NCBI GenBank assembly: GCA_917880885.1
Contig: OU862935.1
Span: 627,501 to 691,500, forward strand
From: Limnephilus marmoratus
Lineage: Eukaryota > Arthropoda > Insecta > Trichoptera > Limnephilidae
Reading direction: 5' to 3'
DNA length: 64,000 nucleotides
The translations under genes were made by a program, and so were the position numbers. Positions within the stretch are counted from its first letter, which is position 1. Every line of letters begins with the position of its first letter. The notes beneath the pieces are model-generated. The model was not told the origin of the DNA, did no database searches, and saw only the letters and a program-made list of their open reading frames with translations. This document shows positions 9,742 through 20,399 of the stretch, piece by piece.

Positions 9742-10581
9742 TTAGCTGGGGTACGCGGCTTCGCTCAGGGAGTTGATATGAGACTGAACTGATGTTCTAA
9801 CCCACAACGGATCTTGTTTTATATACCCCTACCAATGGGTAGCACCTCCTACAACAAAAGGCTTCGAGTGGTCCATAATGTTCTAGAACTTGGAGATTTT
9901 TTTATTTCTAGCGCCGACCACGACGAAGGGGGCATAATGCGATACCACGACGTATGGGGCATAATGGGATACCACATGGGGTTACATTTGCCACAACGGA
10001 GGGGGCGTAATGAGATAGGGAAAATTATTTGTGGAAAGATAGGATGGGGTAGGATGGGTTACTCTGGGTCTCCTACCGCCCCGCCTGAAAGTCTGAAACG
10101 CCCCCCAATTTTCTCTTGGTCTTCTACCGCCCCCCTGAAGAGCTGAAACGCCCCTAAGGGGGCGTTATCGCCCACGTTCAGAACCTATGTTCTAGAACAT
10201 TCCACAACATTGAGAGTGTTCTGGAATGTTGCACAATGATCTAGAATGTTCCGGGATGTTCTCGAACGTTCCAGACTTTTCCCGAACATTCTACAACATT
10301 CCAGAACTTCTCGGAACATTCTAGAACATTCCAGAAGATTCCGGGATGTTCTGGAATGTTGTGGAATGTTTTGGACTGTTCTAGAAACTTCTAGTGGGCG
10401 AAACTTCCAGCCCTTATATCTTCAAAAGCACGCCCTTCAGGTAAATATTCTTCTTCATGGATGGATGAGCGCTACCACACTCTTCATAGAGGGCCAGAGG
10501 AAGTTATATTATAACTCCCTTGATCGTACCGGGACTCGTTTCTGAGTTTCAGCGTACACTTTCTTTTATAATATACATTGA
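9742..10581 (-). mobile_element. Non-autonomous Helitron carrying a heat-shock-element array
   Basis: Minus-strand 5' end TCAATGTATATTATAAAAG follows an A; the 3' end is GCGAAGCCGC hairpin ... CCCCAGCTAA before a T. The copy at 13418-14117 shares both ends. The inner part holds the GAA/TTC array at 10190-10395 and G/C-rich blocks. No Rep/helicase frame, so it needs an autonomous partner. Confidence 0.7.
10190..10395. promoter_or_regulatory. Array of heat-shock-element (HSF site) sequence
   Basis: About twenty 10-bp units of the GAACATTCCA type. At 10314-10341 six alternating GAA/TTC pentamers sit at exact 5-bp spacing, twice the minimum of three needed for a heat shock element; at 10190-10202 there are three. 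The match to the HSF consensus is seen; binding is inferred. Confidence 0.65.
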
Positions 10582-10791
10582 TTTTTGTTATTTGAGCTTT
10601 CGTTTTCGATTAAATCGAGTCCGAAGTTGGAATTTTTTAGGACAAATTTGAAAAAAATCGGTTCCTAGGAGGTTTCTGGGCATTTTCGCCAAAGTTTGTA
10701 CATATTTTTAAAATCATTTTTTCCATTTCCATTACATTTACGTTTCGCTTATAAGTTACCACAAATACCAGATTTTATTTTTTTTACATTA

Positions 10792-11163
10792 GGGAACGTA
10801 CCCATACTACGTTAAACACACATTTTGCAATCTTTACCACGTGTAGTATTTCCAAGACCCCCCCAAGTTTTCACGTAGTAATTCATAAATATGATTTTGA
10901 ATCATTTCTTGCCAACAAAAAGATAAAATAAAATTATTTGGCTTATATTTGTCTTTATTAATAAGGCGCTTGCTGCGTGACGGCAAGAGTGCATGCATAC
11001 CTATAATTACAAGTGGAAAAAATATTATCAAGATAAAACTTATGTTAAAATATATAACTACGTGATAAAAACCTAAGCCCCCCGCCCCTCATTGTGACCA
11101 AGCATGGTATTTTGAAGATCCCCCTCCCCCCCTGTACGGGTCACGTAGTATGGGTACGTTCCC
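10792..11163. mobile_element. Harbinger-like MITE with TTA target duplication
   Basis: GGGAACGTACCCATACTACG ends in inverted orientation, flanked by TTA on both sides (10789-10791, 11164-11166). 3-bp TTA duplication and GGG ends are typical of PIF/Harbinger. Confidence 0.7.
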
Positions 11164-11165
11164 TT

Positions 11166-11600
11166 AGCTCCACACAGGAGGCCTTGAGAAAAAAAATCTC
11201 TTAGAGCCTATATCATCTTTGGGTATTCTGTGTGGGGAACCTTTTTAAGGAAAGGAAGAAGAGAAAGTTCTGGGAAGGAGAAAGGTATGAGTGGCAGGTT
11301 AGAATCTGGGGGTAAACGCGTCCAGGATTGACGGATATATGTATCCATCCTTCCTACTGAGGTGCAAGGCGATGGACCGAGAGAGTCCTGCTGGAAAGGT
11401 CAAAAAGTTTTCCTCAACCAGTCACTCCTGATCCGGCCCACATATTGGTGGGCAAACGCATCCGCCGCCAAGACCTAGACAAATCTCACCCCATGAAACC
11501 AGGCACTCCTGCTAAGTCACCAAAGTGGCGAACCACTCAGAGTGGCCTACGGCAGGGGTGTTGGTTATCGAATAAATGGTTCCCGAGGTGCTGGTACCTT
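11166..11600 (-). repeat. SINE-B copy, full or near full length
   Basis: Reverse orientation: 3' end GGCCTCCTGTGTGGAGCTAA preceded by a decayed hairpin, body matching 28682-29055, 5' part (CACCTCTGCC, GGTGACTTAGCAGG) matching 56.2 kb. It directly abuts the MITE. Confidence 0.75.
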
Positions 11601-11989
11601 CCTCTTTACTTCTTCCAAAAGGGATGCCATAGTTCCACGATTCAAGGCCCCTAGCACGGTCGATCGACAAGGATTTTCGATAACTTATAGATATTTAACA
11701 TATCAATCGGCATCCGTTATTCAAGCCAAATTGTCAAAATGGTAGCGCGAACAAATTCTCTAAAACGGTCCGAATTAATCCACGTGCTTGTTATGCTATT
11801 CTGTTCACTATGACTACGGGCATTAAAGTCGTTTTCTGCGCGTTGGATGCTCCCATCCAATGGGTATACTGCTTCAGGCAAAACTTGACAGGCAGAACTA
11901 AACGTGCATGCGCAAATATCAAACTTTTTCTAACATCATGGATGCGGAATGGATCCACTTTGGATCCAAATGGAATCCACTTTTTTTTC
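11601..11989. other. Non-coding, nothing recognised
   Basis: No coding signal or repeat match within the window. Confidence 0.3.
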
Positions 11990-12405
11990 TTCTTTTTTTT
12001 ACAGTGTATACCGCACAAGAATCTCAACTGCACCCGTCTGGAGCCAGTGAGACTATGGCATCTCCAATTGGGGTATGTTGTGAGGCTGAAGGTAGTGGGG
12101 AGGGGAAGGAGGTGGGGAAGAGGAAGGTTGGGAAGTACCTGGCTATTCAGATTTGGGCACCAAACACGGCTAAAGCCATTTTCAAGCAACGTTTCAATTC
12201 TGAATGGTGGTCTTACACCAGGGCGATACTGATAGTATCTTCCACTCTGGAACATGCCGCAAATATACTATATATTATTTTAAATGAATTTATTGTGAAA
12301 TAACACAAATTAATCAAATAAAATTTATTTGCGCATGCCGGGTTCGAACCCGCGACCTCCGGATTGTGAGTCAAGAGTCTTACCCACTGGACTATGGAGG
12401 TCGTC
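11990..12405 (-). repeat. SINE-A, full-length tRNA-headed copy
   Basis: On the minus strand it begins with a tRNA-like head: A box TAGTCCAGTGGGTAAGAC, B box GCGGGTTCGAACCCGGC. The body passes through ATAAATTTTATTTGATTAA and TTGCTTGAAAATGGCTTTAG to CTTGTGCGGTATACAC and an A-rich end. Other copies: 38133-38560, 23150-23512 and pieces. Confidence 0.85.
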
Positions 12406-13417
12406 AAAACTGTTGCTGGTATTGATGCGTTTACCCGACATTCGACACACTAGCATCGAGAATGGTGTTGTTATTATGTATTTCAGTCCGGTCCGCATGT
12501 CAAATTTTGTTGTTTTTGGCCGCTAAGATTGATACGGTGTCGTTAAATTGCAGTATTTATTGCTGTTTATGGCTAGAAAAAAATAATCTCAAAGCTTTTT
12601 TTAACGCTAAATAAATAAATAACAATTAATATTATATTTATTAAACGCCTCAAAAGAAAGGGAAGCGCTGCATCCACAGTGTGTATGTAGGGACCGCGAC
12701 TGATATATGCTCGTGTTGTGGTGGTCGAATGTTCGACATCATATTTTGTTTGTACGTTAGCGATCCGCAGTTGTGCTAGGGAACGAAGAGGAGTTACCGA
12801 AAGTTATCCTATCAATCCTTATCGATCGACCATGCAAGGAGTCCTTGCCGTTATATATCTTGATAAGTAACAAACACATAAAAAAATTGTTGGGGAAGAA
12901 TAAAAACTAGAATTAAATGAAAATATTTGTATGAAATCATTCATTTTTATTCCACAAAAGTATAATATTTTAATAACTTATTCCAAAAGTGTTCCTCTAT
13001 ATATTTTTGGTACATTCAATTACATGTCATTAAAATTAAGTACACAAACTTATTTGTATTTTTACCATATATCTACACACAAATATAAACACACCATTCC
13101 TCTCTGTTACAAAAAAACAAACAACATTACCAAATAACTTTAGTACAAGTTGGCCAAAAGTTAATAATAAAAGCAACAGTAAGAAATTTTGAAAAAAAGA
13201 ATTGATATGTCAGAGAAGTTTTGAAATCAACACAATTTTGTGATTTTATAAATTAAAAAATATTTTCATCCAAATAAATACCTTTTTGTATTATTCTTGC
13301 CTTACGATAATAAAAAATCTTACATTGTTTGTTTTTTTTTCATAGTTTCATCAGAATTGTCGAAAATTCTTGGAAAATAAATTAACGATAATTATTTGTA
13401 TGAAATTTTATTATTTA
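12406..13417. other. Non-coding, nothing recognised
   Basis: AT-rich sequence between SINE-A and a Helitron. A 68-codon frame at 12931 is low in complexity and not called. Confidence 0.3.
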
Positions 13418-14117
13418 CTACCCGGGGTTACTCGGCTTCGTTCAGGGAGTTGATATGAGATTGAACTGATGTTCAAACCTACGACAGATCTCGCTTTATA
13501 TACCCCCACCAATGGGTAGCACCTCCCATACAAAAAAGGCTTTGAATGGTCCACAATGTTCCAGAACATTCTACAACATTCTAGAGTGTTCTGGAATGTT
13601 CCACAATGATCTGGGATGTTCCTAAACATTCCAGACTATGCCCTAGCATTCCAGAATGTTCCGGGATGTTCAGTGTGAGAATGGTTTTAGTGGCACGCCT
13701 GCCTTTTCAAATATGCAAGAGCGAGACGGCAGAACTAGAGTATAAAGGTGATGAATGTTCCTGCACGCTCTCCTTACCTACAGACAGCTCCGTTAGCTAG
13801 CACATAGCTTAAAGACTTATATTGTGCAAATAAATGTTCATCTCGACCACACGTCTATAATTATTAAGATGCGCAAGATCACACATCACACGCCTACACA
13901 AAAGTCTAAATAACAATGTTGTGGAATGAATGTTGTGGAATGTTCTCGAATGTTCTGGACTGTTATAGAAATTTCTAGAGGGCGAAATTTCCTGCCCTTA
14001 TATCTTCAAGAGCACGCCATTCAGGTAAAAACGGGAACCTTCTTCATGGATAGGGTATAGAGGGCTACCACACCGTCTAACTCCCTTGATCGTACGTTCT
14101 TTTATAATATGTATTGA
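13418..14117 (-). mobile_element. Second Helitron with heat-shock-element array
   Basis: Same 5' end (TCAATACATATTATAAAAG after an A) and related 3' end (CGAAGCCGAGTAACCCCGGG, then TAG before T) as the 9742-10581 copy. A segment of about 240 bases at 13,675-13,918, absent from the first copy, splits the array. Confidence 0.65.
13555..13665. promoter_or_regulatory. Heat-shock-element array, second copy
   Basis: Three perfect TTCnnGAAnnTTC sites at 13559-13571, 13589-13601 and 13649-13661 within a run of degenerate 10-bp units. Confidence 0.6.
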
Positions 14118-15061
14118 TTATTACTTTCTTAATTTCGATCATCCAGTTGATTTAGTCAGACATCTCTGATAATCGAAATTAGAGTTGAGTGTGCAGTTAT
14201 ATGTGTTAGTGTACCCTCTATCTGGTACAGTACTCAGATTACTCATAAACACCATCAAATCAATTACAATGCAGAAAAACTTGTAGTGAATTAATTAAAC
14301 AAAATGTTGATCTTTTCTGAGTCACTAGTAGGATATTTTAAAATTAATGTACCAGACTGTTACACCTGCCGGTATTATTTTATAGCATATATAATATGTA
14401 AAACAGAAATTCATAAATAATATTTGATTTGAGAATTCCAATATTGCTTTTCTTATTATCTCAAAACTCAGTATTTGGAAATGTCTGCCTAATCAACTGG
14501 ACAATCGATTTTCTAAATAAATAAATCTGGGGGTTAATGCCTTTTCCTCAGGGCCTCCTGTGTGGAGCTAATGTAAAAGAATAATAATTAAATACTGAAA
14601 AGTGGTAGGTAGAAACATTTATTTTGTCTGTTTGCATTGTTGTAACCTACACTATAAGAGTGATGCAAACGTTATTATACCTATGTTAATTATGTGTTCC
14701 CAACTGGCAACATTATTGTCAAAATAATAATACATTTTTGAAAAAGAACAAAAGAAAAAAATTAAAATGTCTTTCGAAAAAAGAATACCTACTTAGCACC
14801 TCCCAACCAAAGAGATACCGCTAGAATTGTTTTGTGCACATGTCTGTGTGCCCAAAGTGAGCTCAAGTTTACCTTAATTGTGGGTGAAAATGATTTTAAA
14901 CATTTTCAAATATCGAAATTCAAATTTTGAAGCTTTTATTACTAAAATTTAAAAAAAAAATTCAACACCCAAATAATTAATAAATTGAAAAAAAAAATTA
15001 TCTAAGTACATAAAAAAAAAACAAAAACCTCTTTAAAAAAATAAAATCTATATCAAAATCT
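14118..15061. other. Non-coding, AT-rich; SINE-B scrap
   Basis: Only 14525-14577 is recognised: the SINE-B/LINE-L 3' tail (CCTCAGGGCCTCCTGTGTGG). The rest shows no gene. Confidence 0.4.
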
Positions 15062-15205
15062 TCATACATTTTCCAGGTACTTCCCAACCTGCCTCTTTTT
15101 CTTCACCATTCTATTCAGCCTCACAACATATCCCAATTGGAGATGCCGTAGTCCCACTAGCTACATACAGTTGGAACTCTTGTGCGATATTCATATTTAA
15201 AAAAA
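15062..15205 (+). repeat. SINE-A 3' fragment
   Basis: CCAGGTACTTCCCAACCTGC ... CAACATATCCCAATTGGAGA ... GGAACTCTTGTGCG matches the SINE-A body and end. Confidence 0.7.
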
Positions 15206-15770
15206 ATCTGCTTTGTATGTTGATTGTCATCAAAAAATTAAAAGTTACATAAACATTTATTAAGATTGACTAAAAACTTAAATAAAAATGTCTTTTTTAT
15301 AACAATCTGTAATGAGACTCACAAAAATAGGAATAAAATAAAATTATTACAATTAATTCACTTAAAACTATTTTTTGTTCTTAAAAACTATTTTATAATA
15401 GACATCTAAAATAATTTTAAACAAAAAATAAATTAAATTTGATCACATATATTTAAAATGGCTTTTCAAGCAAATATTAGCATAAACATATATTTTATTA
15501 TTAGATAAAAATTATATTTTTGTGTTATGATTAAAAGAATGATTTAAGTAGGTATACAAAGTTGCGTTTAGGGTCATTTTAGAGTGCTGACCTAAGAAAT
15601 AATGAAAAGTAGATTCAAATAGGTTTAAAGATACATATATAGGGTCAGATTGTTAAAACTTGAAGTATAAATAAAAAGATAGTCAAATATAATATACCTA
15701 TGCCTCACAAATACATATTCTACGCCTGGGACTGTACATAAATAAATAATGTTAAATTGGACCTACTTTG
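15206..15770. other. Non-coding, nothing recognised
   Basis: AT-rich; no gene or repeat match seen. Confidence 0.3.
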
Positions 15771-15946
15771 GGAATGGATAAATAAAGTTAATACATATTA
15801 TGTAAAAAGATAAATAAAGTTAATACATATGACGTAAAAAGATAAATAAAGTTAATAAATACTATGTAAAAAGATAAATAAAGCTAATAGATATTATGTA
15901 AAACGATAAACAAAGTTAATACATATTATGTAAAAAGATAAATGAG
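15771..15946. repeat. 32-bp tandem repeat, first block
   Basis: Five to six copies of a 32-bp unit starting ATGTAAAAAGATAAATAAAG. A second block with the same unit is at 16490-16620. Confidence 0.85.
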
Positions 15947-16149
15947 TCATTCAATTTCTATATATTATCTGCAATAATAACTTTCACTGATTCGGAGAAA
16001 ACCGCAAAAAACTGACATCCCTAGCGTAAATAAAAAATTGCATTTTTTTTTTATATAGGTATGATGAATTGGAGTAATACACATTCGAAAAGTGTTCATT
16101 GTTCAATGTTTGTTTAGAAATATTTAAGTAATTTGGATAAATGAAATGG

Positions 16150-16485
16150 ATATAGCGGATTTTGATACTCACTTCGTGATTTATATGGAATATAGAGGCT
16201 TTTGAAACTCCACTGACCTGAGGGGCGTATTTCTACACCCGCCATCTTGGTAAAATAACTGCTCGTGATTGGTTGAATTCTGATATAGCGGGTTTTGATA
16301 GTAGCTTCTTGAATGATATAGCGGGTTTTGTTTCTTACTCTCAGTTTTAACATGGTTTTTGGTTGTGATAAAGGAGGTTTTGAAACTCAATTTAAGGTTA
16401 GTCTTGGTCCTCGCAAAAATGTGAACAATATGTCGTACTCAGATCATTTTGTCAAAAAATTGGATATAGCGGGTTTTGGAATTAT
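16150..16485. repeat. GATATAGCGGGTTTTG dispersed motif cluster
   Basis: GATATAGCGG-TTTTG occurs near 16150, 16280, 16316 and 16463, with related AGAGGCTTTTGAAACTC near 16195 and AGGAGGTTTTGAAACTC near 16372. It lies between the two 32-bp repeat blocks. Confidence 0.7.
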
Positions 16486-16489
16486 AGGA

Positions 16490-16620
16490 CTCATATTATG
16501 TAAAAAGATAAATAAAGTTAATACATATTAAGTAAAAAGATAAATAAAGTTAATATATATTATGTAAAAAGATAAATAAATTTAATACATATTGTGTAAA
16601 AGTATAAATAAGGTCACATT
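16490..16620. repeat. 32-bp tandem repeat, second block
   Basis: Four copies of the same unit as at 15771-15946, in the same orientation. Confidence 0.8.
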
Positions 16621-16907
16621 GACCCTACTTGGAGAATGAAAAATAGAGGATACAAAAATGATTTAACTGTGTATAAAGATGATGAAAAATAATTTCCAAC
16701 ATTTTATAATCATACGTACTTAACCAATTCTTTTTTTACATTTCTTAAAACCTACTACAGATATTTTTAATATATTTATATAGTAATCTCTGCTTACCCT
16801 TACGGGCAACAGTGTGATGGTTGATTAATTAGTGACTATAATTTTCTTATCACAAATTGATATATTGGTAACAATTATAAGAAATAATACAAAGTTATTG
16901 AAATGTA

Positions 16908-17990
16908 CAGGGTGTATAAGCAAAACCCGAAAGCAATTCCTGCCGAGCGATTCTATAACTTTTGTGGGATTGTTATTGGATTATGGACGTGATCTCCTGT
17001 CAGATTTGTGTGATTTTTACATATTTACTGCCACATATTTAGGGTCGTCGGGTATTTCCCCCCAATCTCCCATATACTTTTCTTTGAGGCATCACCGAGG
17101 AACCGGCTAAGGGGCGCGGAAGCTGAGTGTGGTTCACGGCTAGACCGAATGTCATGCGCATTCTTACTGGGACTGCCAATCGATTGGAGAGGACTCCCAA
17201 CCGTTTGCCATTCCCTTATTACTTATCTACTGTGTCTTCCTCTCAAACAGGTGCTTGTAGGATACGCTGGATACAATCACCCAGCGCTTGTCACCTCGTG
17301 GACTTTCACCAACCTGTCCCATTGTCTTGTCTATATTTTGTCATACTAACACATATTGTATCTGTATTTCCCGCTAAGCACTTGCATACTGCTTACTGAC
17401 AACGTATGCAGGGACATTGGAGGTCTAGATTCGTTATCAAATGTAGAGTCGTTTTTACCAAAAAAATTAGAGTCCTTGCAAGAGCCTTGAAGGGGTAACC
17501 ATCTGTTACCTATACCAGGGCGGGTAAGTGGTGGGTCCTCCAATGTCACATATTTTAGTTTAGACTGTTTTAAATACGAATTCCTGCAAGTATGCATGAT
17601 TATTTATTCATTTAATGTACGTTGTACATAGAAAAAGCAAATAACAGCCATATAAATCACACAAATCTGACAGGAGATCACACCCGTTATCTAATAACGA
17701 TCCCACAAAAAATATAGAATCGCACGGCTGAGCATATTTGTAAAATGATAAAAAAAATTTCAATCACACGTCGCCACTTGGTACAGCCTAATTCAACACG
17801 TGATTTGCACTCCAGCAATACGGTACAGACGAAACAGAGCGCATATCACGTGATCCGTTGCGACAAAATGTTTTTTTTGTTTTGAATAGAAAAAATATAT
17901 CATCAAATACCAAAATTACATGTTCATTTGTACTCCAAATATGCTCAGGAATAGCTGGTTAGAGCATGTGCTATTACACCTTGTATAATT
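16908..17990. mobile_element. TIR-type element, interrupted
   Basis: Ends TACAGGGTGTATAAGCA and the inverted TGCTATTACACCTTGTA match. About 90 bases inside each end are inverted repeats (TGATCTCCTGTCAGATTTGT at 16992 and its complement at 17665). Class not clear. The central frame at 17127-17399 matches nothing I know. Confidence 0.45.
17411..17547. mobile_element. Small MITE with ACATTGGAGG ends
   Basis: Inverted ends GACATTGGAGG and CCTCCAATGTC around 137 bases; a diverged copy in the other orientation is at 55732-55870. Both are followed by GCATACG on one side. Confidence 0.55.
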
Positions 17991-18277
17991 CAAGCGCAAT
18001 TTCAAGCAGTAACCCTAAAAGTGATAAGTAGAACGAAAAGGGGCCTCCAATAAAAAGAAATTAAAGAAGCAACCGTGCAAATTGCATGACGCCAGAGATC
18101 ACGTGGATTTCTTGCACCTCTTGTTCTTCAGAAAAAACACATTTCCGCTTGGTTTGCAAAAAAAAACAATAAAATATAAATTTCTATAAAATATAGAAAT
18201 TATTTAAAATTAAATTTTTTATAAGAAAAACACTCTTTTATAACTTTTGAAGGTTATTCCCATCAATGTAATATATC

Positions 18278-18688
18278 ATTGAAGAAGAAGATAACAATAA
18301 TTATCTAAACGAAAATATGAAAGAGAACGAGACACAGGAAAACAGAAAAAAGACAATTGTCGTAACTGGGACTCTAACCAAGACCTCTCGTCTAACCGGG
18401 ACGTGCGCGTTAACCAATTTCACTATTGCCACCTTCTGTCAAATCGTCATAATTGTCAATCTCATATTTCAAATTTTAGAATTAACAATATTATCTTCAA
18501 CTAATTATTTTTCCATTGATGGTTTGACAGAAGGTGGCAATAGCGAAGTTGGTTAACGCGCACGTCCCGGTTAGACGAGAGGTCTGGGTTCGAGTCTCAG
18601 TTACGACAATTGTCTTTTTCTGTTTTTCTATGTCTTGTTCTCTTTCATATTTTCGATTAGATTATTATTGTTATCTTCTTCTTCAATG
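18278..18688. repeat. Near-perfect inverted pair of SINE-C (166-bp arms)
   Basis: Arms 18278-18443 and 18523-18688 with a 79-bp spacer. The right arm reads a tRNA-like head (GTTGGTTAACGCGCACGTCC ... GGGTTCGAGTCTC) then a T-rich tail ending CTTCTTCTTCAATG. Confidence 0.85.
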
Positions 18689-18719
18689 CTATTTAAAATT
18701 TGTTTATTTATTTATAAGA

Positions 18720-18800
18720 AGGTCTCAGTAGCTCAATTGGAAGAGCGTTGAACCGGTAAGACACAGAATCTGGGTTCTATTCCCAGTTGCGACCGTTATC
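18720..18800 (+). repeat. SINE-C tRNA-like head
   Basis: CAGTAGCTCAATTGGAAGAG (A box) and CTGGGTTCTATTCCCAG (B box) with the same ACGACC/GCGACCGTTATCT exit as the inverted pair. Related scraps: 37060-37160 and 41885-41975. Confidence 0.6.
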
Positions 18801-20399
18801 TATTTATTTTATGTGACTTAGTCTATCTCACATTTCATTGAGATTTGTTAATATTAGCGTTTCCTACAATGATTAAAACTTTTTTGTTAAAACAAAACAT
18901 AAATAAACATATTTTTAAACTGCCCTAAAAAAACGATGTAAAGTTTTTCTGGTGTTATTTTATTAATACTATGCAGTTGTAAAATTAGTTGCTGTATTTT
19001 AGGAAGGGCCACAATTTTTAAACTTCTACTACAAGCAATATTATATACTAGCAGTTAAAAACCCGCTCCGCAGGACCAACGGACTTTCTTCATGCTAGCT
19101 ATTAACCTAAGTGGCGACATCTTTTGGCATCATTAGCTACTTGCTTCAATTTGATTCTTTTACGATAGTAGCTTAAGTCACATACTTCATATTCACAGAT
19201 GGTTCATATGGCGTGGCGTCAGAGTTGTACTTGGAGTCAGATTATTAAATTTCAACCATACAGTCGCTAGGGTATTAATAACGTCAGATAAATTTAAATC
19301 AGTAAATTTTATGGAGGTGATTACGAAAATGTTTAAAGTCTTCAGTAATTAAAATCTTACAACTTAAACAGTAATCTTTTAACCCGAATTTGTTCGCTTT
19401 TGGGAGCAATTTATATAGATCTCGTAGAAATCGTTGTGTCTCGCTTACTGTCATGTGAGAAATATGATCTAAACAGTGTTAGAAAGAGAAAACAACACGC
19501 TTCATATTCAAATCTAAAAGTTAACCACAGAAGATTTAAAATGTACAACATATACGAAACCAAATTTTCCGACCGCAATTATGAAACTTTATGAATTTTT
19601 ATATGAAATGACAAAAAAGTGATGTGAAAATAATGTTAAAATAAATTTGTCTAATAATCCATGTGTGTGTTTTTATTTGTTTTTGTTATAAGTAATTTTA
19701 GTTAGAAAAACATAAGGTGAACCATTTTTAAAACTTGTAAATGTTTGCAAATAGAATTTTAATATTTAATTTTTTTTAATATTAAAATTCAAAAGCATAT
19801 TACATCACCTTTCTAGAACAATTTTTGGTTTTCGGGTATATTCAGAATTATTCCATTTATTTGGGTTTTATTGCAAAGCGGAAATACTCGAGGCCTACCT
19901 AATATATAAGTTAGAGAATTTAAAACATGTATTACAGTTCAGAAATTACATTTACTGTAAACCTTAGACATTTTCCTTCTTTAATTTTTTGATAAATCAT
20001 TTATATTATTGCTTTTAGTAGAAGTCTACAAAATGGCAATTGGCGCCATTTTAGAGTACTGATTCTTAATTATTATTGGCTTCAAATAATATATAATTAT
20101 TTTAACTACAATTCAGTGAAAATGAGGGTTTTAAAATTCCAATGACAACGGCATTAAAAAAGCATAAAATATATGTTCTTTATCACAATAATGCTACAGC
20201 CCTTTCTTACACACTAATAAGAGTGAGACAAACAATGTATGTATCTGCTTCTCTCAAAGAAGAATTGCAATCGTTTTCATACATCTCCCTCACTCGTATT
20301 AAAGAAATGAGATGCCGCGTACCGTTGCTGTGACCGAGCCGTTACCGAGGAATTTTAAAAGCAGCCATTCACTTTATAATATTATGTATATTTGAAATG
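18801..20399. other. Non-coding; one possible Helitron 3' end
   Basis: At 19048-19080 (minus) GCGGAGCGGG ... CTGCTAG before T looks like a Helitron terminus. Nothing else recognised. Confidence 0.3.

Noticed and set aside
12345..12405. Real tRNA gene
   Set aside because: It is the head of a SINE-A copy whose body and tail follow in the same orientation; the same head is at 38133 and 59238.
17127..17399. 90-codon gene
   Set aside because: Several overlapping frames of equal length, no recognised motif, no splice context, and it lies within a TIR element.
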